Source: Gemmataceae bacterium (GTDB lineage Bacteria; Planctomycetota; Planctomycetia; Gemmatales; Gemmataceae). Taken from it: 64,000 nucleotides of DNA. A program made the position numbers and the translations under genes. The notes beneath the pieces are model-generated. The model was not told where the DNA came from and did no database searches. It was given only the letters and a program-made list of their open reading frames with translations. Positions 9,247 to 18,400 of this stretch are shown piece by piece (the first letter of the stretch is position 1; the number at the start of each line of letters is the position of its first letter). The stretch covers positions 1 through 64,000 of the forward strand of contig SIAJ01000009.1 of NCBI GenBank assembly GCA_009691845.1, written 5' to 3'.

Positions 9247-9708
9247 ATGCGCTTATCACCGGCAACACGTCGGCCTGGCATGTCCCTCCTCGAGGTCCTG
9301 GGAGCGACGGCCATCTTCCTCATCTCGATCGTCGCCATCGGCGAGTTGATGAGCCTGTCCACGGACCAGGCACTCGAAGTGCAGTTCCGCTCACGGGCGA
9401 CCCGGCTGTGCCAGTCCAAGATGAACGAGTTCGTCTCAGGCGTCGAGCAACTCAATGGTGCAACTTCCGGCGAGTTCGAAGAAGAACCGGAATGGACCTG
9501 GTCCGCAGAAGTGACCAGCGAATCTTCCGCGTTGAATCTGTATCGCGTCAAGATTACGGTCACCCGTGAACTTTCGGGCGAACCGATCGAAGTCAGCATG
9601 ACGCAGTTTGTGTTCGATCCGCTTCAACGCGGCCAACTGCCGAGTGCGGCCACGACAACCGAAGCGACGACCACCACGGGAAGCACATCGACGGGAGGCG
9701 CGCCATGA
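9247..9708 (+). CDS. GspI-like pseudopilin with Thr-rich C-terminus
   Basis: RRPGMSLLEVLGATAIFLISIVAIGELM; C-term ATTTEATTTTGSTSTGGAP. Confidence 0.75.
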   Translation: MRLSPATRRPGMSLLEVLGATAIFLISIVAIGELMSLSTDQALEVQFRSRATRLCQSKMNEFVSGVEQLNGATSGEFEEEPEWTWSAEVTSESSALNLYRVKITVTRELSGEPIEVSMTQFVFDPLQRGQLPSAATTTEATTTTGSTSTGGAP

Positions 9709-10571
9709 TCCTGCATCGCCATCGCCGAACTGGCTTTACTCTTCTCGAAGTATTGCTGGCCAGCGCGCTCGCGTTGATTTTGATGGCCGCGTTGTACGTC
9801 GCGCTCGATGTGCAATTGCGACTGGCGGCCGCCGGTCGCGATGCAATTGACGAAGCGACCCTCACGCGGGCCATCGTCCAACGCTTTGAGAACGACCTGG
9901 CGAACAGCATCGGCCCGGTCGCACCGGCCGTCGGCAATCAGAGTTCCACGACGGGCACGACGGGAGCGACCACTGGAACTACCTCGACGACGGGCCAAGC
10001 CGTGATGGAAGCCGTCACGATGTCCGATGCCCCAATGTTTCAGGCGGGCGTGATCGGCGAATCGGATGGCGAAAACAGGCCGCGGCTGACGATCTTCGTG
10101 GCCCGCGTTGCCGCGATGCAAAAGACAGGCGAAGAATCAGTCGATGCGGCTGTTCCGTCCGACATTCGCCGCGTGACTTACTGGATGACCGACACGGGCT
10201 TGGCCCGGCAAGAGATCCCCTGGGTCACTTCGCAAGAATTGCTGTCCTCGACCGAGCCGAGCTTTCAGAACAACGAGGGCGACAGCAATTTCGTGATTGC
10301 GGAGGAAGTGAGCCAACTCGTCATCGAATACTGGGATGGCAGTGCCTGGACCGAGACCTGGGATGGGCGTGAAACGCTAGAAGATGGCAAAACGCTCAAA
10401 GGCCCGCCGATGGCCATTCGCGTTCGCGTCTGGTTGAAGCTGGCCGGTCCAGAGGCGGGCGAGACGATCGAAAAAGAATTCCGCCACACGATCGCGGTCC
10501 GCGGCGGACCCGGCCCAGCCCTGCCGGAAACGCCGATGCCGGCAGTCCCGGCGACGACGACGACGCCTTGA
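9705..10571 (+). CDS. GspJ-like pseudopilin with internal Thr/Gly-rich insert
   Basis: RRTGFTLLEVLLASALALILMAALYVALDVQLR; 4-bp ATGA overlap with the preceding gene; VRVWLKLAGPEAGETIEKEFRHTIAVRGG. Confidence 0.8.
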   Translation: MILHRHRRTGFTLLEVLLASALALILMAALYVALDVQLRLAAAGRDAIDEATLTRAIVQRFENDLANSIGPVAPAVGNQSSTTGTTGATTGTTSTTGQAVMEAVTMSDAPMFQAGVIGESDGENRPRLTIFVARVAAMQKTGEESVDAAVPSDIRRVTYWMTDTGLARQEIPWVTSQELLSSTEPSFQNNEGDSNFVIAEEVSQLVIEYWDGSAWTETWDGRETLEDGKTLKGPPMAIRVRVWLKLAGPEAGETIEKEFRHTIAVRGGPGPALPETPMPAVPATTTTP

Positions 10572-10577
10572 ATTATC

Positions 10578-10604
10578 TCCCCCTCTCCGAAGCGGAGAGG
10601 GGGA
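10578..10604. repeat. Hairpin between gspJ- and gspK-like genes
   Basis: TCCCCCTCTCCG-aag-CGGAGAGGGGGA; 12-bp perfect stem. Confidence 0.9.
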
Positions 10605-10620
10605 ACAGGAGAGACGACTC

Positions 10621-12276
10621 ATGCTCCTCAGACATCCCGCTCCCGGCCAACGCTCCGCCGCCTCGCGTCGAGGTGGCTTCGTCATCGTTGCCGTGCTGAT
10701 GGTCGTGACCGTGCTTTCGCTGGCGGCCTATCAATACAGCGCGCTCATGGATGCCGAGGTTCTGGCCGCGGAACGGATTCGCAAAACCACCGAAGTAAAA
10801 GCTCTCGCGGATTCGGGTCTCTACCATGCCATGGCCCACGTGACCGATCCGGATGCTTTCGAGGGTGTCCTTAGCAACAATCCGTTCGACAACCCAGGCA
10901 AGTTCCAAGACGTGATTGTCAACGAAGGCGAATCGGCCCGAGCGCAAGGTCGCTTTTCGCTGGTCGCGCTCGATTATGGTCAGGATCCCGCGGCTGGCTC
11001 GATCCCATTGCGTTACGGCATGATGGACGAAGCCGCTCGGCTCAACCTCAACGCGTTGTTCGCTCTCGATTCATCCGGCAAAGTGCTGCACGATGCGCTC
11101 ATGAAGTTGCCGAGCATGACCGACGAAGTGGCCTGGTCGATTGTCGATTGGGTTGACCCGAACGACGAACCGAGTGCGGGCGGAGCGGAGAACGAATATT
11201 ACACCGCTCGCAGCCCAAGCTACCTCTGCAAGAACGCCCCTCTCGATACGGTGGAGGAATTGTTGCTCGTGAAGGGGGTCACTCCGTCGTTGCTCTTTGG
11301 CACCGACCGCAACCGAAATGGCAAGCTCGATCCCGGTGAAGACGATGGCATGGGCTACACGCCCGGCTGGGCCGCGTTCCTGACCGTCTATAGCCGGGAA
11401 CGCAATGTCGATGTGGAGGGCATGCCACGTATCAATTTGAACGGCAACGACATGAACCAACTCAAGAACGACCTCGTCGCGGTCGTCGGCGAGGAGCTGA
11501 CGACGTTCATACTTGCCTACCGGCTGTTGGGCCCTGGAACGGCCGCTAAGGGTGGCAGCGCGGCTACAGCGACGTTGAACATGGGGACGGGGAAATTGAC
11601 CATCGTCACGATCACGAGTCCCACCGTGGAAGGATCGATTGCCCAACTTGCAACGCTCGTTCAGGACGCGATCACGAAAAAGCAGCAACCGAAGCAGCGG
11701 ATCTCGTCGCTCTTTGCCCTGGTCAGTGCCACCGTCAATGTTGAGCAGGCAGGAAAAGCTCCCACTGGCGGCAAAGGCGGCCCAGCGCCCACCACCACGA
11801 TCTCGTTCAAATCGCCGCTAGCGAACAAGACGACGCAAGTCGATTTGCTCGGCAAGATGCTCGACAAGACGACAACCCAACAGGGAGCCGAGCTTCCCGC
11901 CAAGGTGAACGTGAACACGGCACCCCGAGCGGTTCTGCTGACTTTGCCGGGTATAACGGAAACCGATGCCGATTCCATCCAAGCCAAGAGGCCACAATAC
12001 CTCGACGGCGAATCCCCAGATGCCAAGTTCGCGACGATTGCCTGGCTGTTGGGGGATAACACGCTGACTGTCGCAAAGATGCAGGCTCTCGAGCGCTACC
12101 TCACGGCCCGCACGCAGGTTTATCGGGTACAATCCATCGGCTACTTCGACGAAGCCGGGCCGATGGCCCGCGTCGAGGCCGTCATCGACACGAATCAGGG
12201 TAAACCACGAATCGTCTACTATCGCGACCTGACGGATTTGGGTCGCTCGATTGATCCGAGGACTTTGAATCGTTAA
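10621..12276 (+). CDS. GspK-like minor pseudopilin
   Basis: RRGGFVIVAVLMVVTVLSLAAYQYSALMDAE; ARLNLNALF; WVDPNDEPSAGGAENEYY; helix-hairpin-helix-like VNVNTAPRAVLLTLPGITETDA. Confidence 0.88.
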   Translation: MLLRHPAPGQRSAASRRGGFVIVAVLMVVTVLSLAAYQYSALMDAEVLAAERIRKTTEVKALADSGLYHAMAHVTDPDAFEGVLSNNPFDNPGKFQDVIVNEGESARAQGRFSLVALDYGQDPAAGSIPLRYGMMDEAARLNLNALFALDSSGKVLHDALMKLPSMTDEVAWSIVDWVDPNDEPSAGGAENEYYTARSPSYLCKNAPLDTVEELLLVKGVTPSLLFGTDRNRNGKLDPGEDDGMGYTPGWAAFLTVYSRERNVDVEGMPRINLNGNDMNQLKNDLVAVVGEELTTFILAYRLLGPGTAAKGGSAATATLNMGTGKLTIVTITSPTVEGSIAQLATLVQDAITKKQQPKQRISSLFALVSATVNVEQAGKAPTGGKGGPAPTTTISFKSPLANKTTQVDLLGKMLDKTTTQQGAELPAKVNVNTAPRAVLLTLPGITETDADSIQAKRPQYLDGESPDAKFATIAWLLGDNTLTVAKMQALERYLTARTQVYRVQSIGYFDEAGPMARVEAVIDTNQGKPRIVYYRDLTDLGRSIDPRTLNR

Positions 12277-12287
12277 CCAAAGTTTAG

Positions 12288-12310
12288 CGTTCGACCCAGC
12301 GGGTCGAACG
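12288..12310. repeat. Palindrome CGTTCGACCC-AGC-GGGTCGAACG
   Basis: 10-bp perfect stem between gspK- and pilM-like genes, 14 nt before the TTG start at 12325. Confidence 0.9.
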
Positions 12311-12324
12311 AGAGGTACTCACGC

Positions 12325-13986
12325 TTGTCTCGAATATTAGCCATCGACATCGATCAAGGCTCCGCGTACGTGGCCACCGGCGTGGCACGTGGCGGAAGCG
12401 TCAAGCTCGAGCAGGTGGTCACCATCCCGCTCGGCGAGACGCTCACTCCGTCCAACGCGGCCGCGCTGGGGAAGCAACTCAAGGACGCTCTGAAGTCTCA
12501 TGGGATTCCCCCAGGTCCGGTTGTCGCCGTGGTCGGCCGCGATCGCGTGATCCTGAAGGACATCAAGATCCCAAAGGTCGCTCCTGGTGAAGAGCCGGCA
12601 CTTGTCCGCTTTCAAGCCAGCAAGGACATGACCGAGGCATTTGACTCGGTCGTGCTCGACTATTTCACGCTTGACCGACCGGATGCCGATGGCCAGATGC
12701 GGGCCGTCACCGCCACCGTTCGCAAAGATCTTCTCGCGTCGTACAAGTCTTTCTGCCAGGCTGCGGGACTGAAGCTGGAAGGCCTGACGGCACGACCGCT
12801 CGGTACTTTGGCCGCCCTCGATCGCGCGTTCGTGACCGGGGCCGTCACCGCCCCGGAAGCTAAACATTCTTCGATAGCCGTGCTGAGCCGGGGCGAAAAG
12901 TGGGGCGAACTCGTCGTGGCCCGCGATGGGCAGGTCATCTTCTCGCGAACCATCTCGGCGACGTCATTGACTGCGGAGGCGATGCTTCTCGGTGAACTTC
13001 GCCGTAATTTGGCCGTCTACAACGGCCAAAACCCGCAGCAACCGGTTGAATCTCTCTTCATCGCGGAAGCCGCCGGCCCCTCCGGAACTTGGAGTGGCCG
13101 CATCCGGGCTGGGTTGACGATTCCCGTTCAAGCCTTCGACCCGCTGGCCGGCGTGGAGCACGACACTTCGGCCGATGCGCGCGGACAATTTGCGGGCCTG
13201 GCCGGCGTGCTGCAATTGAAGTCCAAGGCAAAGCCGTTGCCGATTGACTTCGCCTCGCCCCGGCAAGCAGTCTCGACAGAGGCGGCCAACAAACGGATTG
13301 CCTTGTCGATCGCCTCGATCCTGGCACTGTTCATTATTGGCGGCCTGGCGTTCGGATACATCCAGGTTGAGAAGAAGCAGGCCCGGCTGACCGAGCTTGT
13401 CAAGGAGAAGAGCGCACTCGACAAGGAGGTCAAGGAACTGGAAGAAGACGCGAAGCGCATCAAGATTTACAAGGAATGGGACACGCAACGAGTGAACTGG
13501 CTCGATGAAATATACGACCTGGCTGCCCGGTTCCCGGACATCAACGGCGCACGCCTCGAGCAGTTCCGCGGCGAGCCGTACGCCATGCCGAAGGCCGCCA
13601 AGAACGTGAAGGTCGATAAGAACCTGCCGGTGCTCGTCGCCAAGATGTTCCTCAAGATCCAAACCGAGTCGGGCAAGCTGATGGACGAGTTCCAAACTGC
13701 CTTGCAGGCCGACAAAAAATATCACCACCTCGCCCGGCAGACCAAGGGCGGTGCGACGGCCGGGTCAAGTCGATTCACGCATTCGTATGAACTGATCGCA
13801 CTCGTCGAGCGACGCCCGGCCAGCGAGTACACTCGAACCCTGTCCGCCAGCGTGCCCGCCAAGCCGTCGCGGGCCATGAAAGGCTTCGGCGAACGGACGG
13901 GCGGCGGCTTCCCGGAGTTCGGCAAACGCCCTGAGTCCAAGGCCGAAGAAAAGACGGAAGAACTTCCGGGAGGGCCAAATCGATGA
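12325..13986 (+). CDS. PilM-like actin-fold protein fused to a PilN-like membrane domain (GspL analogue)
   Basis: MSRILAIDIDQGSAYVATGV, VVGRDRVILKDIKIPK; single TM IALSIASILALFIIGGLAFGYI followed by coiled coil. TTG start. Confidence 0.75.
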   Translation: MSRILAIDIDQGSAYVATGVARGGSVKLEQVVTIPLGETLTPSNAAALGKQLKDALKSHGIPPGPVVAVVGRDRVILKDIKIPKVAPGEEPALVRFQASKDMTEAFDSVVLDYFTLDRPDADGQMRAVTATVRKDLLASYKSFCQAAGLKLEGLTARPLGTLAALDRAFVTGAVTAPEAKHSSIAVLSRGEKWGELVVARDGQVIFSRTISATSLTAEAMLLGELRRNLAVYNGQNPQQPVESLFIAEAAGPSGTWSGRIRAGLTIPVQAFDPLAGVEHDTSADARGQFAGLAGVLQLKSKAKPLPIDFASPRQAVSTEAANKRIALSIASILALFIIGGLAFGYIQVEKKQARLTELVKEKSALDKEVKELEEDAKRIKIYKEWDTQRVNWLDEIYDLAARFPDINGARLEQFRGEPYAMPKAAKNVKVDKNLPVLVAKMFLKIQTESGKLMDEFQTALQADKKYHHLARQTKGGATAGSSRFTHSYELIALVERRPASEYTRTLSASVPAKPSRAMKGFGERTGGGFPEFGKRPESKAEEKTEELPGGPNR

Positions 13987-15284
13987 CCACGCGCGAACGC
14001 ACACTCAGTATTGGGCTCGGCACTCTCATCGGCGTCGGACTTCTCGGCTTCCTGGCCTGGCAGTTCGTCATCGGCCCGGTCATCGAAAAAGACAAGCAGA
14101 TCAAGATGCGCGAGGCCGAGGTGGCCCAGCTTCAGTTGGACCTGATGGACATTCAGGCTCAACGCAAGAAATTTGAAGCCAACCGACAGCAGAGCCTGCC
14201 GAGCGACGTGGGACTTTCACGCACGCAATATGGCAATCTTCTTGAAGGCCTGATGCGCAAGTCCGATTTTGCGCCCGGTTCCTACAAGATCACGGTTCGC
14301 GAAGCCGAGAACAAATCCACGCCGACGATTGCTCCCAAGAAGCCCGCGTACACCCGGCTCAAGTACGATGTCACGGTCAAGGGAGAACTGTATCACCTCG
14401 TTGATTTCATGCGCAGCTTCTATTCGCAATCGCTTCTGCATCAGATCAAGACGATCAACATTATTCGTCCGAGCGATCAACGCGCACAGGGCCGCAAGGA
14501 ACTGGACATCACCCTGGATATCGAGGCCCTGGTGCTGGACAATGCGCCGGCCCGCCCCACCTTGCTTCCCTTGGCCGAGGGAGGTGGCTCCTCCGTTCCT
14601 CCAGCCGATGTGCTTGCCAGCGTGCCACGCGAGTACCTGACCATCCCAGGCAAGGACGTGTTTTTTGGGCCACCGCCCAAGGCTCCCGTTGCGCGAGAAC
14701 CCGTTGTGGTGCCTGAGTTGCCGCCCGAGGACGACCATTCTCCGTTTGTAACCCTCACCTCAATAGTTGGTAACGACGACGGGAAAATCATTGCGGTCTT
14801 CCGCGATAAGTTGGACAATGCTAATTATTCCATCACGCAAGGGATCAAGGGGGAGCTTCGCGTTCGTGGCGAATACGAGTTGAGTGCCGGCCGATGGAAA
14901 ACCCTTCCCGAATACATCGTGAACCCCGGCCCGCGTTTGTTCTTCGGATCGGAGGAAGGCCAGAACCTCCGCATGTGGCGCGTCCGCCGAGTGTTGCTCG
15001 ATGGCGTCATCGTGGAGAAGATCGATGCCGTCAAAGCGGGCACCACGGCCAAGCTGCAGCCGCTTGAGGCCATTGCCGGGGGGCTTGGGGCCTTCGTGAA
15101 TGTGCCCGAGGGCAAGATTTACAAAGTTGGCCTGGGGCAGACGCTCATGCCGGCCGCGTTCGGGGAAACCAAGCAGGCAAGTGGGCCGGTGAAGTATTTA
15201 CTGCAAAAAGAGGCATGGCGGGATATTTACGCTCCCCTGGTGATTCCAGCCGCCCCGGTTAGTGCGGAGGATCGCGGGAGATAG
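13983..15284 (+). CDS. PilO/GspM-like protein with extended C-terminal domain
   Basis: N-terminal TM then coiled coil; LKYDVTVKGELYHLVDFMRSFYSQSLLHQIKTINI; 4-bp overlap with the preceding gene. Confidence 0.65.
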   Translation: MTTRERTLSIGLGTLIGVGLLGFLAWQFVIGPVIEKDKQIKMREAEVAQLQLDLMDIQAQRKKFEANRQQSLPSDVGLSRTQYGNLLEGLMRKSDFAPGSYKITVREAENKSTPTIAPKKPAYTRLKYDVTVKGELYHLVDFMRSFYSQSLLHQIKTINIIRPSDQRAQGRKELDITLDIEALVLDNAPARPTLLPLAEGGGSSVPPADVLASVPREYLTIPGKDVFFGPPPKAPVAREPVVVPELPPEDDHSPFVTLTSIVGNDDGKIIAVFRDKLDNANYSITQGIKGELRVRGEYELSAGRWKTLPEYIVNPGPRLFFGSEEGQNLRMWRVRRVLLDGVIVEKIDAVKAGTTAKLQPLEAIAGGLGAFVNVPEGKIYKVGLGQTLMPAAFGETKQASGPVKYLLQKEAWRDIYAPLVIPAAPVSAEDRGR

Positions 15285-15473
15285 AAACCCGACTTTCGGA
15301 CGGAATCCTGGTCAGGATGAGTCGATTCTGAAAGTTTGTGGGTTCCCGTCAACTATTAGAACAGGTCGTGCCGAATTGAACGAAGACAACGGCCGGGAAT
15401 CGGTCCGCGAATGTCATGTCCGCACGCACTCACGGGGGATGGCGTGCAACCTAGAACGGTGGAGCTTCCGCAT

Positions 15474-18400
15474 ATGACTAATACACCTCGCAAACTCTTC
15501 TGGCCGAAACGTTGGTTGCGTTCCTTCGCGGGAGTCGCTCTCGCGTCCTCCGTTGCGGGCGGAATGCTCTGGGCCGCCGAGCCGCCGCTCAGCTACCAGG
15601 TTGCGCAGAAGGAAGCTCCCAAGTCCGACCTCCCGCCAGTGCCCAAGCTGGAATTACCCAAAACCCCGAAGGTCGAAGCCCCCGCTGCGCCCAAGGAACG
15701 GACTATTGCGTTCTCGATGAGCGATAAGCCTTGGGCCGACGTCATGAAGTGGTATGCCGACGAAAGCGGCCTGGCGTTCAATTCCGTCGTCAAGCCGCCG
15801 GACGCCACCTTCAACTTCCTTCCGCCCAAAGACCCGGTCACGGGCCTGACGAAGCGCTACACGCTGTCGGGCGTAACGGACGTCATCAACGAATCATTGT
15901 TGGCCAAGAACTTCGTGCTCATTCGCTTCGAGCAGTCGTTCCGCCTCTGGCCGGCCGACCAGCCGATTGACCCGGCCCACGTTCGCCGTGTGTCGCTCGA
16001 AGAATTGAAGACGCTCGCCAAGACCGACATGGTGCAGATCGTTCTCGAACTGAAACAATTGATCGCCTTCGACCAGGTCAATAACGTTCGCAAGATGATG
16101 AGCAAGGTCGGCGAGGTTGTTGCGCTCGAAGGGGGCCGCAATGCCCTGATCATGATCGACATCGCCGGCAACCTGCGTCGCATCGTTGACGATTTGACCG
16201 CAGGCGAGAAGGAAGGTGCGAGCGAGGCCGAGGCGTATTCGCACAAGTGCAGGTATGTGAAAGCCCATGAAGCCGCCGCCCATTGCCGCGAGTTGATCGG
16301 GGCCGAGGGTGGCCCGGAACCGCAGATATATACAAGCGGAGGAACGGGTAGTCGTGGCGGTGATTCGGGGCGCAGCCGGTTCGGTGATCCAAACAGCTTC
16401 GGCTCAGGTGACCGCGGCTTTGACTTCCGCGGCTTCGGTCGTGACAGCAGCGGCGGGTTCGACCCTCGACGCGGTGGTTCCAGTTCGCGCACGCTCAAGC
16501 CCAGCAAGGTCATTGCCGATGATGACACGAATACCGTTTTCGTAAATGGTCCCGCGGATAAGGTTAGCCAGGCCAAGGCGTTCCTCGTGAAATACGACAT
16601 GGGAACGACGAAGATCGATGTGGGCCCAGCGACGTTTCAGAACTATCCCGTTCCCGCAGGCATGGCCGAGGCGTTCACGCAGGCCCTGATCGAAAAGTAC
16701 AGCAAGTCGGGCATTCGCGTCAAAGCCCTCTCGCCTAATTCGATTTACGTCTACGCGGCCCCGGCCGACCATTTGCAGATCATCGGCTACATCAACGATC
16801 TTGGCAAGGCTCAGAAGCTCACAAGTCGCTCGCTTGAAATCACCAGCATGGACGTCGGCGAAGCCGTGACGTTGCTCAAAGCCATTTTCCCGTCGTCGTT
16901 GAGCGGCGGCCCGGTCATTGAGAAACATCCAAATGGAACGGGGATCGTCGTCAGCGGCCGGCTCGATCAAGTCTCGGACGTGGAAGCCGTTCTCGGGAGT
17001 ATTACAGGCACCGCGACATCTACGCCAGGTTCGGCGGGTGGTACCTCTCGCATCATCAACCTGAAGGACGGCAGTGCTGGCGACCTGGCCGAGGCGATCC
17101 GTCAGATGATGGAAAGCATGGGCAACAAGGACGTGAAGGTGATCCGTCCCGGTGGCCCGAGCGTACCGAAGCCGATGCCATTGGTCCCGCCACGCGAGTT
17201 GAAGTCGGAGTTACCCAAAATTCCGCTCATCCCGAAATCTCCGGAGGTTCTCGACAAGAAGATCGGTATCCTGCCGGGCGACATCAAGCCGATCGGCCTC
17301 GGTGTGCGCGATCTCGATTCGACCATGATGCTGGCGCTGAACACGCAGCTCGTGAATCCGGCCGAAGAGAAGAAGTCCAGTGGCGGCGGGCTGATCATCA
17401 CGGCCATCGGCGACAAACTGTACATCACGGGGAACGATCCGAAGGTCGTGGCCCTCGCGGCCGACTTGGCTCGGATGATCGTCTCGACCAAGGGCGAAAC
17501 GTATCAGGTCTTCAAGCTCAGCAACGCGAACGCGGTCGAGGCTGCCCGCGTTTTGAACGAATGGTTCAATCCACCAGCACCCCAGCAGGGTCGCGGTGGC
17601 AACAACCCGCTTGCCCAGTTGTTCGGCGGCGGTGGTGGCGGTGGCCGAGGCGGCTTCGGTGGGGGCGGTGCCGATCCGGCTGCTGCGGCTGCTGCTGCGG
17701 ATGCCGCGAAGCCTCGCGTCCGAATCGTTGCCGAACAGACAAGCAATTCGCTGCTGGTGCGAGCCAACATGCTCGATTTGCTCACCATCAAGAACATGCT
17801 TGAGACGGTGATCGATACCGGCCCCGGCGATTCCAAGGCGGTCGTGAAGCCCTTCTTTATTGAGCCGTTGCAGTACGCCGTGGCTACGGAAGTGGTCGCG
17901 ATCATCCAGCAGGTCTTCCGCGAGAGCACAAATTCCGCATCCAGCCAGGGAGGCGCGTCTGGAGGCTTCTCGCTTGGCGGATTCGGCGGATTCGGCGGTG
18001 GCGGCGGTGGCGGCCGTCAACAACCACTCGACGCGCTGGGTCGGCCCAAGCAAGTGACTCTCACGATCGCGGCCGACGATCGCACCAACAGCATCCTGGG
18101 CACGGCCACGGAGTTGATGGCCACGGACATCAAAGCCATGGTGCAAATCATGGAAGAGAATGCCAAGGACTCGACCAAGGTCGTCACGCTCGTTGGCACG
18201 AAGGGGCTCGATCCCACGCTCGTTCAGCAGGTGATGGACGCAATTCAAGGCCGTAGCCCGACGACGCAACCTGGCGGTGGCTTGAGCCCGTTCGGCCAAC
18301 AAGGCGGCAGCCCCTTCGGTCTAGGCGGCCAAGGTGGTGGCCAGTTTGGTGGAGGAACCGGCGGCGGCTTCGGCGGTCCTGCGGCCGGCGGTGGACGATT

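Noticed and set aside
17211-18302. 363-aa minus-strand ORF opposite the secretin
   Set aside because: Shadow of a high-GC coding gene; His/Arg-rich with no recognisable domain, while the plus strand encodes clear secretin modules.
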